A DNA stretch of 64,000 nt from Vicinamibacterales bacterium (lineage in GTDB: Bacteria > Acidobacteriota > Vicinamibacteria > Vicinamibacterales > UBA8438). This document shows, in pieces, positions 35,501 to 43,240 of the stretch. The DNA is taken from the NCBI GenBank assembly GCA_958296065.1, contig CATQHX010000021.1, positions 62,001-126,000 of the forward strand, in the 5' to 3' direction. Within the stretch, counting starts at the first letter, position 1, and the number at the start of each line of letters is the position of its first letter. A program made the position numbers and the translations under genes. The notes below the pieces were generated by a model. The model was not told the origin of the DNA. It worked only from the letters and a program-made list of their open reading frames with translations, and made no database searches.

Positions 35501-35605
35501 CTGTGCGAGGGCGCGCGAGCCGTTCGAGATCGACGGCAGGATCGCGACGAGGACCAAGGTCGTGAGTGCAAGCAACGGAGTCGCGCGCTGCAGGGCGGCA
35601 ATCAT
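32534..35605 (-). CDS. Outer-membrane DUF5916 barrel protein with a CBM9-like domain and a TolB-like N-terminal domain
   Basis: A 1023-residue protein. After the signal peptide, residues about 45-172 form a TolB N-terminal/adenylate-cyclase-associated type domain (VAVLSFINISGDSADDWIG, GIAESLASELNRAG). Residues 181-245 are a low-complexity linker built from repeats of PMAGRPG-like units. Residues about 300-480 match the family 9 carbohydrate-binding-like domain that precedes DUF5916 (APLRVDGVLDDGIYETVP). The remainder is the DUF5916 beta-barrel, including FNLFFPEKREFFLEGRGIFD and the C-terminal aromatic ending RLFRF expected for BAM insertion. Most DUF5916 proteins lack the TolB-like part, so this is a fusion. 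The ligand is unknown. Confidence 0.88.
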   Translation of the reverse strand: MIAALQRATPLLALTTLVLVAILPSISNGSRALAQPGAGTSAAGGPVAVLSFINISGDSADDWIGTGIAESLASELNRAGVAAIRTETASLPRATEVGLGSADAIVETGQALSASWIVAGAFQRAANRLRVTARVFDTGRGAAVGAATVDGAFDDLFDIQDQVAAQVREALLGSSRSAAVQPAPAPAPADRLGRPGRGPGRMPGRPGPGPGPMAGRPGRGPGGPMTGRPGPPRRGPMAGRPGPPSVGPASDPVTRPGAESPVQPAGFAAGRPGVIIDGPPAPVAPEIVARDAQGRATVRAVRLNAPLRVDGVLDDGIYETVPSIEGFVQQLPIEGAPTTERTEAWVFYSDDAVYVAARLWASVPESEWIANEMQRDSFQIINNDYFSVGLDTFYDRRNGFAFMVTPIGGFFDYEITDEGNPNNDWNPIWNSSTGRFAGGWTVEMEIPFKSLRFQPGIGQVWGLQLGRRIRYKNETTYLTTVPISAGPGMFRLSAAGTLTGVEVPRGNRRFEVKPYAIGSVNSNLTSTPQILNESAGDGGIDVKYGLTQNLTADFTYNTDFAQVEADEAQLNLSRFNLFFPEKREFFLEGRGIFDFGRAAGNAGGQFRASRLGGSGFFGGGDVPQVFYSRRIGLSGGETVPILGGARLTGKAGRYSIGALNIQTDDVPGSAALGTNFTALRVKRDILRRSRIGGIFTGRSVSVNGNDTNEAYGVDAAFSFYDNVNFYGYYTRTRTRGLELDADAQGNEQSYQAAFNYAGDLYGLQAEHLVVGDAFNPEVGFIRRDDFLRNYVLARYSPRPSMDLVRQFTWEGSYDYFENGAGITETRIAQGIFGVEFENSDRVSANYERRYDFVPEEFDAAGVVPIPIGAYDYQSIFLSYAMGQQRRVSGTLSLWSGDYYHGTINAIGYQRGRVEITPQFSLEPGLSINSISLPDAAYTVPLITSRVTYTFTPRMFFGGLIQYSPISDTISANLRLRWEYQPGSELFVVYNDQRDVADFSFGARRWPELQNRAFVIKFNRLFRF

Positions 35606-35767
35606 GGGCTCTCACCTCACTGCTGGGCCACCTGACGATTCTTCCGGATCTCCCACGCCGTCACGGCTCATTCGGAGACGATGCCGGCCATGATCCCGTT
35701 TACGCCGCACACGCCGGCTGGCGCTGGAGGCGGGAGTACGCGGGACCGTGGCTGTCTCGTGTGCCCG

Positions 35768-37276
35768 TTACCGCGCCGGCACCTGCAGCTCCGGCATGGG
35801 TCGGGCCGAGAACAGCCGCTTCAGCGGAATGGCGAGCCAGCGCGCCCAGGCCGCCGAGCGCGAGACCCGCGCGCTGTCGGTGGCGATGCCGGTGTTGCCG
35901 TACATCTGCCGGTACAGCTTGGATACGAGCAGGAACGCCAGGCGGTAACGCAACGAGCGGACGCAGCGCGAGCGGCGCCAGACCTTGCCGAGCGAATAGA
36001 AGCGATCCCAGGCGCGTTGCGTCCCGATCCGGATTTCCTCCGCGGTCATTGCCGGGTGCGGCGAGAAGATCTTCGGCCGCTTGATTGGGGGGATGAGCCA
36101 GTAGCGGTTCACCGGCACGCCTTCGACGTCGGGCAGCTCGGTGGCTTCGGTCTTCTCCCACTTCAGGAAGTCGACCGTGCCGGGGAAGGGCGTCAGGGTG
36201 AGGAACTGCGCGAAGTCGATATCCGCGGCGTTCGCCAGCGCCGCGGTCGCGTCGAAGCTGTCCGGACGGTCGCTCGGCAGTCCGAAGATGAACGAGCCGA
36301 GCACGTGCACGCCGTGTTCGCGGAACTTCTGAAGCTGGTCCACCAGGGCGTCCCCGGCCAGGTTGAAGCCCTTGTAGACGTCCTTCAGGCCTTCCTCGGT
36401 GACCGCTTCGACGCCGATGAGGGCGCCCCGGATGCGGGCGCTGTGCATCGCGTCGAGGAATGCCGGGTCCTCGGCCGCCTCCATCGTGATCTGTGTGAAG
36501 AAGACCGTGTCCCTGGGCAGCTTCGCAAGCCGCTCCATCAGCTCGAAGCGCTCCGCGCGGAGTCCCTCCAGCTCCTGCAGTCGGGACGGATCCTCGCGGC
36601 GTCTGGCCATCGCCAGGTCTTCCAGGGTGACCGGGTAGAAGTTGTCGTCGGCCAGGGCGATGAAGCGGAAGCCCATGCGACGCAGCTCCACAATCTCTTC
36701 CAGCACGGCGTCGACCGTTCGCTGCCGCGGCTCCTGCCCGTCGGTCCGCCAGACCGAGCAGAAGGAGCAGTGCTTCGGACATCCGCGCACGGTCTGCACC
36801 GAGGCCCACATGTAGCGGTCGCGGGGCATGAGGTCCCAGCGCGCCTTCTGAAGAGAGGCGCCGGGAACGCGTCCACCCTCGTAGGTCTGCTCGGCGCTCC
36901 CGGCCGCGACGTCCTCGAGAACCTGCGGCCAGACTCCGTCCCCGTCGCCCTTCACCACGGCGTGCGCTCCGCCGCGCTCGTGCGCCTCTTCCGGATACAA
37001 CGTCGCATGAATGCCGCCGAAAACGACGTGTGCGCCTCGCTCGCGGCAAAGCCGTCCCACTTCATAGCCGCGCAGCGCGTTGCCGGTGTGGACACCGATG
37101 CCGACGATGTCGCCGGCTTCGATGGACTCGATGTCGAGCGGCTCGAGCGTCTCGTCGACGATATGCGGATCGCCCCACTTGCGGGGAGTGGCATGGGCCA
37201 GCACGTAGAGCCAGCGCGGCGTGATGACAGCCAGACCGAATGCGATGTGGCTGGGATTGATCAGATGAATGCGCAT
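35768..37276 (-). CDS. B12-binding domain radical SAM protein
   Basis: A 502-residue protein. The N-terminal cobalamin-binding (Rossmann-type) domain ends near GGIHATLYPEEAHERGGAHA, the radical SAM core carries RGCPKHCSFCSV (CxxxCxxC), and the C-terminal part continues with LIGVEAVTEEGLKDVYKG and SFIFGLPSDR. Such enzymes methylate or rearrange unreactive carbons in lipids, antibiotics or hopanoids; the substrate cannot be read from the sequence. No pathway partners are adjacent. The start at ATG 37276 has MRIHLINPSH, typical of the family. Confidence 0.88.
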   Translation of the reverse strand: MRIHLINPSHIAFGLAVITPRWLYVLAHATPRKWGDPHIVDETLEPLDIESIEAGDIVGIGVHTGNALRGYEVGRLCRERGAHVVFGGIHATLYPEEAHERGGAHAVVKGDGDGVWPQVLEDVAAGSAEQTYEGGRVPGASLQKARWDLMPRDRYMWASVQTVRGCPKHCSFCSVWRTDGQEPRQRTVDAVLEEIVELRRMGFRFIALADDNFYPVTLEDLAMARRREDPSRLQELEGLRAERFELMERLAKLPRDTVFFTQITMEAAEDPAFLDAMHSARIRGALIGVEAVTEEGLKDVYKGFNLAGDALVDQLQKFREHGVHVLGSFIFGLPSDRPDSFDATAALANAADIDFAQFLTLTPFPGTVDFLKWEKTEATELPDVEGVPVNRYWLIPPIKRPKIFSPHPAMTAEEIRIGTQRAWDRFYSLGKVWRRSRCVRSLRYRLAFLLVSKLYRQMYGNTGIATDSARVSRSAAWARWLAIPLKRLFSARPMPELQVPAR

Positions 37277-37434
37277 GAACGCGTGACCTCCGAGTCTCGC
37301 CCGTTTCGCAGAGGCGAACCCGAAGGATACTACAGCCGGGGCGTTTTCGGGGCGCGGCGCTTGCGCCGCACGCGCGACTGGGCGATCATGCCGGGGATCG
37401 TTCGGATGGAATCGGTCGAGCCTGGAGGTTGTCC

Positions 37435-38412
37435 ATGAGAGGGTTTGTGCTCGCGTCAGCCGTGTTGGCGATCGCCGTTGCCGGACAGCCGCGCACGGCC
37501 TCCTCCCAGACCGTGGAGCCCGGGGAACGGACGTCGGCTCCGCGTACGCCGTGGGGCGATCCCGATCTGCAGGGGCTGTGGAACCACGGGACCATCACGC
37601 CGCTCGAGCGTCCTCCGGAGCACGCCGGCCGGGAACGGCTGACCGAGGAGGAGATAGCGGCGGCCAACCTCGCGTCCGAAACGCGCGCGACCTCCGAGCG
37701 GCGGAGCGAGCTGACCCGCGAGCAGGACGTTGCCCTCGCCTACAACCAGTTCTGGTGGGACCGCGGCATCTCGATAGGCCGCACGTCGCTCATCACCGAT
37801 CCACCCGACGGCCGGCTGCCTCCGCGGACGCCCGAGCGGCAGGAGTACGAGGCGACGGAGGAGGCCCGGCGGCTGGCGGCCGCCAAGCGGGGGCGGGTGC
37901 CGGCGCACGGGCCGGAGGACATGGATCTCGGCGACCGCTGTCTGGTGTACCGCCACGTGCCGATCACGTCGAGCGGCTACAACAACCACGTCCACATCCT
38001 CCAGTCACCGGGCTACGTCGCCATCTTCCAGGAACAGATTCACGACTTCCGCATCATTCCCGTCACCGACCAGCCGGAGCTGCCCGACCAGGTCCGGCTC
38101 TGGCTGGGGGTGTCGCGCGGTCGCTGGGAGGGTGACACGCTGGTGGTCGAGACGAAGAACTTCCACGCGCAGACCGACTATCTCGGGTCGGGCCCGAACC
38201 GCAGCGTCGTCGAGCGGTTCACGCGGCGTGGCGAGGACGCTGTCGAGTACTCGTTCACGGTGACCGATCCCAGCGTGTGGACACGGCCGTGGAGCGGGAT
38301 GGTGCCGTGGCGTCCGGCCGAGGGACCCGCGTTCGAGTACGCCTGCCACGAGGGCAACTACGGCATGACCAATCTCCTCACATCGTCCCGGGCGGTCGAG
38401 GCCCGCCAGTGA
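37435..38412 (+). CDS. Secreted PDLQG-family protein (paralog 7)
   Basis: A 325-residue protein with a signal peptide (ending TASSQ). The blocks are PWGDPDLQGLWNHG, ITPLERPPEH, TSLITDPPDGRLPPR, a cysteine in GDRCLVYRHVP, YNNHVHILQSPGYVAIFQEQ, GVSRGRWEGDTLVVETKNF, ERFTRRGEDAVEY and YACHEGNYGMTN. GGAGGTTGTCC places a ribosome site before ATG 37435. It lies in a tandem pair with the next gene (68 bases apart) and is divergent from the radical SAM gene. Function is unknown. Confidence 0.9.
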   Translation: MRGFVLASAVLAIAVAGQPRTASSQTVEPGERTSAPRTPWGDPDLQGLWNHGTITPLERPPEHAGRERLTEEEIAAANLASETRATSERRSELTREQDVALAYNQFWWDRGISIGRTSLITDPPDGRLPPRTPERQEYEATEEARRLAAAKRGRVPAHGPEDMDLGDRCLVYRHVPITSSGYNNHVHILQSPGYVAIFQEQIHDFRIIPVTDQPELPDQVRLWLGVSRGRWEGDTLVVETKNFHAQTDYLGSGPNRSVVERFTRRGEDAVEYSFTVTDPSVWTRPWSGMVPWRPAEGPAFEYACHEGNYGMTNLLTSSRAVEARQ

Positions 38413-38480
38413 GGAGTACGAAAACCATCGTAGACCGGGAAAACTGTTCGGGATTGACGAAAGAGCCAAGGAGGTCTGAC

Positions 38481-39518
38481 ATGACGGTTCGCGGTTTCGC
38501 CGTCGCGTACACGGTGATTGCATTGGCGGCGGGTGCTTCCGCGCCGGCCATGGCCCAGGAGGCGTTCGAGCCGCCCCGCCTGCCGGACGGAAAGCCGGAT
38601 CTGCAGGGCGTGTGGGATTTCAAGACCCTGACGCCGCTGCAGCGGCCCGAGGACCAGGAGAGCGCGGTCCTCACGGAGGAGGAGGCCGCCGCGATCGAGG
38701 CGCGGTCCGCCGAGCGCAGCGCCGAGTTGAACGCGCCGACGGAGCGAAGCGGGGAGCTTCTTCCGGTCGGCGGCAACGTCGGCGGCTACAACCACTATTG
38801 GGTGGACCAGGGCGCCGCCGTCGTGGACGACCAGCGGACCTCGCTCATCGTCGATCCGCCGGAGGGCCGCGTGCCGGCGCTGCAGCCCGGATTCGAGCTG
38901 ATCGAGCTGTCGCTCGGCGAGGATCGTCCCGGCACCCGTCCGGTCCGCGTCCGGGCCGCCGGCATCGGGGCCGACAGCTACGAAGATCGTGGGCTCGCCG
39001 AGCGCTGCCTGCTCGGGTTCAACTCCGGCCCGCCGATCGTGCCGGCCGGCTACAACCAGAACCTGCAGATCTTTCAGACGGCGGACCACGTCGTGATCCT
39101 CCACGAGATGGTTCACGACGCCCGCATCGTGCCGCTCGACGGCCGTGACCATCTGCCCGACAGCGTTCTGCAGTGGATGGGCGACTCGCGCGGCTACTGG
39201 GACGGCGACACGCTGGTGGTGGAGTCGACGAACTTCACCGACAAGGTGGCCAGCTTCAATCCGTCGGTGGCGACCGCGATCGGCACCGGCTCGACGTTGC
39301 ACCTGACGGAGCGGTTCAGCCGCGTCGGCGAGGACACGCTGCTCTACGAGTTCACGGTCAACGATCCGACGACGTTCAAGCGGCCGTTCACCGCGACACT
39401 GCCGATGAAGCGCGGCGAGGGGATGTACGAGTACGCCTGCCACGAGGGGAACTACGGGCTGTTCAACATCCTGGCGGGCGCGCGCGCCGCGGAGCGGGAC
39501 GCCGCGTCGCAGCAGTAG
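38481..39518 (+). CDS. Secreted PDLQG-family protein (paralog 8)
   Basis: A 345-residue protein starting at ATG 38481 behind AAGGAGGT at 5 bases. The signal ends AMAQ. The blocks are KPDLQGVWDFK, LTPLQRPEDQE, TSLIVDPPEGRVPAL, ERCLLGFNSGPPIV, YNQNLQIFQTADHVVILHEM, GDSRGYWDGDTLVVESTNF, ERFSRVGEDTLLY and YACHEGNYGLFN. It is the second of a tandem pair; the two proteins are clearly diverged, so this is not a recent duplication. A strong hairpin follows the stop. Confidence 0.9.
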   Translation: MTVRGFAVAYTVIALAAGASAPAMAQEAFEPPRLPDGKPDLQGVWDFKTLTPLQRPEDQESAVLTEEEAAAIEARSAERSAELNAPTERSGELLPVGGNVGGYNHYWVDQGAAVVDDQRTSLIVDPPEGRVPALQPGFELIELSLGEDRPGTRPVRVRAAGIGADSYEDRGLAERCLLGFNSGPPIVPAGYNQNLQIFQTADHVVILHEMVHDARIVPLDGRDHLPDSVLQWMGDSRGYWDGDTLVVESTNFTDKVASFNPSVATAIGTGSTLHLTERFSRVGEDTLLYEFTVNDPTTFKRPFTATLPMKRGEGMYEYACHEGNYGLFNILAGARAAERDAASQQ

Positions 39519-39562
39519 CGGTTCGCGTCAGGCGGGGGTCGCGGCGTTGCCGGTGGCCCCCG

Positions 39563-39592
39563 CCTTGCGGCGGGCACCCACCCGCCGCAAGG
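39563..39592. terminator. 12-bp perfect hairpin between convergent genes
   Basis: CCTTGCGGCGGG (39563-39574) and CCCGCCGCAAGG (39581-39592) form a perfect stem with a 6-base loop, between the stops of the genes at 39518 and 39604. It lacks a T-tract, so a bidirectional terminator is inferred from position. Confidence 0.55.
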
Positions 39593-39603
39593 TGGTCGTC
39601 CGC

Positions 39604-40224
39604 CTACAAGTGAGAGGCCGGCCCAACAGCGGGTCGTCTGGCCACTATCTCGGCGACGCCGGGACCATCGCCGTCCGCGCCCGCCACGGTCTTCGCGGCT
39701 CGCTCCGTGGCGTGGAGCACGTTCCATCGCCATCCCCTGACCATCCGCCCCAGTTCTCCGGGCCGCAGCATGTAGCCGTGTCCCGGGTGCCCGCCCGGCG
39801 CGGGCAGGTGCAGAGCCGCGACGAACAGCCCTCCCGGACGAACCCCATCGCGGATTGCTGCGAACAGTGGGCGGTGCAGGAAGTAGCAGTCGACGATCAG
39901 GTCGTACGCGTTCGGTTCGATCGCGAACTGCGGCGGGTCGGCTTCCAGATCGGCGAGGTGCGCCTCGATGCGCCCGGCGCAGCCTGCCCGTTCCGCGTTC
40001 GCGAGCAGCAGCGAGACGGCGACGTCCGAGCCATCCACCGCGTCGACTCGCCAGCCTTGCGAGGCGAGCCAGACCGCGTGCCGGCCCGTGCCGCATGCCA
40101 GGTCCAGTGCGCGTCCCGCGCACACGCCCGCCACCGCGTCCGGCAGGGGCGGCGACGGTTCCGATCGCTCGCCGGCCTTGCGTCCGGCGTAGCGGGCGTT
40201 CCATTTCTCGACCTGCGGATTCAT
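39604..40224 (-). CDS. Class I SAM-dependent methyltransferase
   Basis: About 206 residues. Motif I is ALDLACGTGRHAVWLA, followed by VDAVDGSDVAVSLLLANAER (motif II region with acidic ribose ligand), YDLIVDCYFLHRPL (motif IV) and VRPGGLFVAAL (motif VI). The small size and MNPQVEKWNARYAG start are like the TehB/thiopurine methyltransferase group, which methylate small molecules. ATG 40224 was chosen to begin with MNPQVEKW; an earlier in-frame start at 40269 adds unsupported residues. No ribosome site is evident. The VWA gene is 63 bases upstream on the same strand. Confidence 0.83.
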   Translation of the reverse strand: MNPQVEKWNARYAGRKAGERSEPSPPLPDAVAGVCAGRALDLACGTGRHAVWLASQGWRVDAVDGSDVAVSLLLANAERAGCAGRIEAHLADLEADPPQFAIEPNAYDLIVDCYFLHRPLFAAIRDGVRPGGLFVAALHLPAPGGHPGHGYMLRPGELGRMVRGWRWNVLHATERAAKTVAGADGDGPGVAEIVARRPAVGPASHL

Positions 40225-40287
40225 CGGAAACGAGGGGTCGGGTCTCACCACCGACCGCCGGCCGGGCAACTGGCCGCCACCGGTCGC

Positions 40288-41436
40288 CTACGGATGGATC
40301 CCCCAGATGAGCTCGGCGAGGAACCCGGCCGGGATGCCGATCACGAGCAGGGCCAGGCTGACCAGCAGGAATCGCGAGTAGATCGGGACCCTCAGGGCGC
40401 GGTGGCTCAGCGGTACCGCCACCGTTTCCCGCTCGTCGATCGCGCGGTACGCCTGCTGCAGGCCATCCTCGCTCGAGACATCGAAGTAGTCGCCGCCGTA
40501 CTCCCGGATGCTCTCGATGAGGGACGGTTGCTCGACGCCCTCGAGGGTCGACCGTCCGCGATCCGTGTTGATGTAGATGACGTACGGCACCACGTTGCGA
40601 GCGGCCAGCGCCGCGAGCTCCGCCTCGGGGATCTCGTCCACATCGGCGTCGGTGATGATCAGCAACGCGCGGTTGCGGTTCGTCCCGCGGTTGACGACCG
40701 ACGCGTCGATGTCGAAGTGCCGCACGATCGATTGCAGTGCGCCGGTGATGTTGGTGGTCCCCTCGGACTCGATGATGCGGACCTTGTCCTCCGGCACGAA
40801 GTACCGATCGCGACGCGTGCCCGGTTCCGTGGCGAGGATCTTCACGGTGACGTACGGCGCATCGAACACCTGGAAGAAGTACAGCTCGTCGTCGAGGACG
40901 AAGTCGTCGACCATGTAGGGGTACGACGAAAAGAGCCAGAGCGAGACCCGGTCGTTCTTTTCGCGCCGCATCCGCAGGAACTCGAGATGCGCCTCGCGTG
41001 CCACCTCGGCGCGCGACCGCTCGGAATTGTTGAACTCCCAGGCCATCGAGAGCGAGGTGTCGACGAGGTCGATGCGAACACGCGACTCGACGTTGCCGGT
41101 AATCTGTTCGGTCGAGGTGAGGAACGGATCGGAGAGGGCGACCAGGCCGGTGGCGATTGCCAGTCCCAGGATGATCTTGGGAAGGGCGCAGCCGGTACGG
41201 CCCACGATCCCGCGGCGATAACGCCGCGGAACGTCGTGGCCGGAGTGTTGCCGGGCGTGCCGCCGGCGCAGCAGGAGGAGGCGTCCGGCGGTGAACAGCG
41301 CCGCGGCCGTCACGACCAGGGCGGCCAGCGTCGCGGTGCCCGCGTCGCCGTAGCGCACCTGCGCGAAGTCCGTCTCGATCAGCTCCAGGAGCTGCGCATC
41401 CAGGAATTCGGTGAACGCCGCCCAGTCCGGAAGCAC
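40288..41436 (-). CDS. BatA-like VWA-domain membrane protein
   Basis: About 382 residues. Transmembrane helices lie at about 35-55 and 85-105, then a von Willebrand A domain with the MIDAS motif DTSLS (RIDLVDTSLSMAW) and further metal-contact sites at NITGAL and ITDADVDE, then a C-terminal helix (FLLVSLALLVIGIPAGFLAEL). The layout is that of the aerotolerance-type BatA/BatB proteins, but the MoxR, BatD and DUF58 partners are not nearby. GTG 41436 is the start I prefer; no ATG is available close by, and the open frame reaches 41559, inside the divergent DUF423 gene. The start is uncertain. Confidence 0.72.
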   Translation of the reverse strand: MLPDWAAFTEFLDAQLLELIETDFAQVRYGDAGTATLAALVVTAAALFTAGRLLLLRRRHARQHSGHDVPRRYRRGIVGRTGCALPKIILGLAIATGLVALSDPFLTSTEQITGNVESRVRIDLVDTSLSMAWEFNNSERSRAEVAREAHLEFLRMRREKNDRVSLWLFSSYPYMVDDFVLDDELYFFQVFDAPYVTVKILATEPGTRRDRYFVPEDKVRIIESEGTTNITGALQSIVRHFDIDASVVNRGTNRNRALLIITDADVDEIPEAELAALAARNVVPYVIYINTDRGRSTLEGVEQPSLIESIREYGGDYFDVSSEDGLQQAYRAIDERETVAVPLSHRALRVPIYSRFLLVSLALLVIGIPAGFLAELIWGIHP

Positions 41437-41455
41437 CGCTGTATCATACAGAGCG

Positions 41456-41827
41456 ATGGTGGCAGGCTGGTTCGCTACGGGCGCGGCGCTGTGCGGATTG
41501 GGCGTGGTGCTGGGCGCTTTCGGGGCGCACGGGTTGCGCGAGCGCCTGACCGCCGACATGCTGGCCGTGTTCGAAACCGGCGTCCGCTACCACTTCATTC
41601 ACGCGCTGGCCCTGTTCGTGGTCGCCTGGGCCGCCGCGCGCTGGCCGGGGCCTCTGGTCGGTGCCGCCGGCTGGCTCTTCGTGGCCGGTATCGCGATTTT
41701 CTCGGGCAGCCTGTACGTGCTCTCGATCTCCGGGATCCGCTGGCTGGGGGCCATCACCCCGATCGGCGGCCTGTGCATGATTGCCGGTTGGGCGCTGCTG
41801 GCCGTCGCGGCCCTGCGCGCGTCCTGA
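41456..41827 (+). CDS. DUF423 small membrane protein
   Basis: A 123-residue protein with four hydrophobic helices. The DUF423 signature GAFGAHGLRERLTADMLAVF lies after the first helix and FHFIHALAL-like sequence (YHFIHALALF) in the second. The family is widespread and its function is unknown. The start ATG 41456 gives the usual family length; it lies 19 bases from the divergent VWA gene start. Confidence 0.87.
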   Translation: MVAGWFATGAALCGLGVVLGAFGAHGLRERLTADMLAVFETGVRYHFIHALALFVVAWAAARWPGPLVGAAGWLFVAGIAIFSGSLYVLSISGIRWLGAITPIGGLCMIAGWALLAVAALRAS

Positions 41828-41953
41828 CGGATGCGCTACCGCGCCGTCATCGTCCGCCGCGCCCGCGCGACCGTCGCTCTCTCCTCTCCGGCGGCGACGA
41901 TTCGCGTCGGCGGCCTTGTTCCCTGATCGAGCCCGCCGGCGCTTCGCGTCGCC

Positions 41954-43135
41954 TCACAGCGAAGCCACGAACAGATCCGCCAGCTCGTCGGCAGAACGCC
42001 GGTTCCAGGTCTCGTTGACCCCGATCAGGATGCGGCCCTCTCGCGGCGCGCCCAGCGCGATGCCCCGATCGCGCAGCCGGCGCCGGAACGCGGCGACCTC
42101 GCCGGTCTTCACCCGCAGCCAGGACAGGTTGGTTCCCTTCGGCACCTGCTCGAACGAGAACGCGTCGTGGCGCGCGAGCCGCTCCATCCACGACTCGGAG
42201 ACATCGACGGCCCGGCGGTAGCGGTCGACGAAGCCGGGCAGGTAGTGATGCGCGATCGCGGCGAACGGCCATGCGGCCGGCAGGCCCGCCCCGAACATCC
42301 GCCGGGTGTGGTACATGCCGTCGAGCAGATCGCGGGGACCCGCCAGGATCGCTCCCGAGGGCGCGTTGAAGTACTTGTAGAGCGACACGTAGACGGTGTC
42401 GAAAGGCGCCGCGTACTCGGCGACCTCGCGGCCTTCATAGGCCGCCTGCAGGAAGATCCGCGCCCCGTCGAGGTGGAGGCGGATCCCTTCCCGCCGTGCC
42501 AGGGCGGCGATGCGGTCCAGCTCGCGCCGGTCGAAGGTGGCGCCGAAGTGCCGGCGAACGGGCGTCTCGATGGAGATGACTCGCACCGGCGTCCTGACCC
42601 GGCCGCTCGCCGTGCGGTCGAGGGCGCTCTCCACCTCTCCCAACGTGAAGTCGGGGCGGCCGGCGCCCAGCGGGATGAGCGTGATGCCGCTGAGCGTCTG
42701 CACGCAGTCGCCGGAGTCGTTGTACAGGTGGCTGTCGGCCTGCACGATGGCGCGGCCAGCGCCCCCGGCCAGCGCCCGCACGCCGAGGTGATTGGCGAGC
42801 GTGCCGGTCGGCATGAAGACCGCCCTTTCCTTGCCGAGCAGCTCCGCGAAGGCGTTCTCGAGCCGCTCGACGGCGCCGCCGTTCGAGTAGGAATCCCGGA
42901 TGATGCCGCCGTCGGAGGCCAGCGCTGCCCAGAGCCGCGCCTGTTCTTCCGGCGTGAGTCCCAGGCCGTCCCCGCTCATGCGGACGCTCCTCTCCGTGGC
43001 GTCCTGCGCGCCTGTGGCGCGCGGCATGCTCGACCCGGCCTGCGCGTGCGCCGACCGGGGAGAGGTCCCGGCGAGCCCGTATCCGACGCCGAGCGTGCCG
43101 ACCCCCAGAAACTGCCGCCGGTCGATGCTGGACAT
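41954..43135 (-). CDS. Tat-exported threonine aldolase family (beta-eliminating lyase) PLP protein
   Basis: A 393-residue protein with a twin-arginine signal (SIDRRQFLGVGTLG, cleavage near AHAQ). A complete beta-eliminating lyase domain follows: DSYSNGGAVERLENAFAELL, FMPTGTLANHLGVRAL, ETPVRRHFGATF, HLDGARIF and the PLP lysine in VSLYKYFNAPSG. Family members cleave threonine or related hydroxy amino acids to glycine and aldehyde. Tat export is unusual for this cytoplasmic family; since Tat exports folded proteins, a protein carrying bound PLP could be secreted. The substrate is unknown. Confidence 0.87.
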   Translation of the reverse strand: MSSIDRRQFLGVGTLGVGYGLAGTSPRSAHAQAGSSMPRATGAQDATERSVRMSGDGLGLTPEEQARLWAALASDGGIIRDSYSNGGAVERLENAFAELLGKERAVFMPTGTLANHLGVRALAGGAGRAIVQADSHLYNDSGDCVQTLSGITLIPLGAGRPDFTLGEVESALDRTASGRVRTPVRVISIETPVRRHFGATFDRRELDRIAALARREGIRLHLDGARIFLQAAYEGREVAEYAAPFDTVYVSLYKYFNAPSGAILAGPRDLLDGMYHTRRMFGAGLPAAWPFAAIAHHYLPGFVDRYRRAVDVSESWMERLARHDAFSFEQVPKGTNLSWLRVKTGEVAAFRRRLRDRGIALGAPREGRILIGVNETWNRRSADELADLFVASL

Positions 43136-43240
43136 GGTGTGTCCTTTCTCGTTGCCGCTGATAGGTCAACCTTACGCCGCGCCGCGGTCCCGACACAACG
43201 GGATCGATTCGTCTATGCTTCCCGCTTGGAGGTCCCCGAG

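Noticed and set aside
41829..41924. Short plus-strand frame after DUF423
   Set aside because: About 30 residues, with no ribosome site or family.
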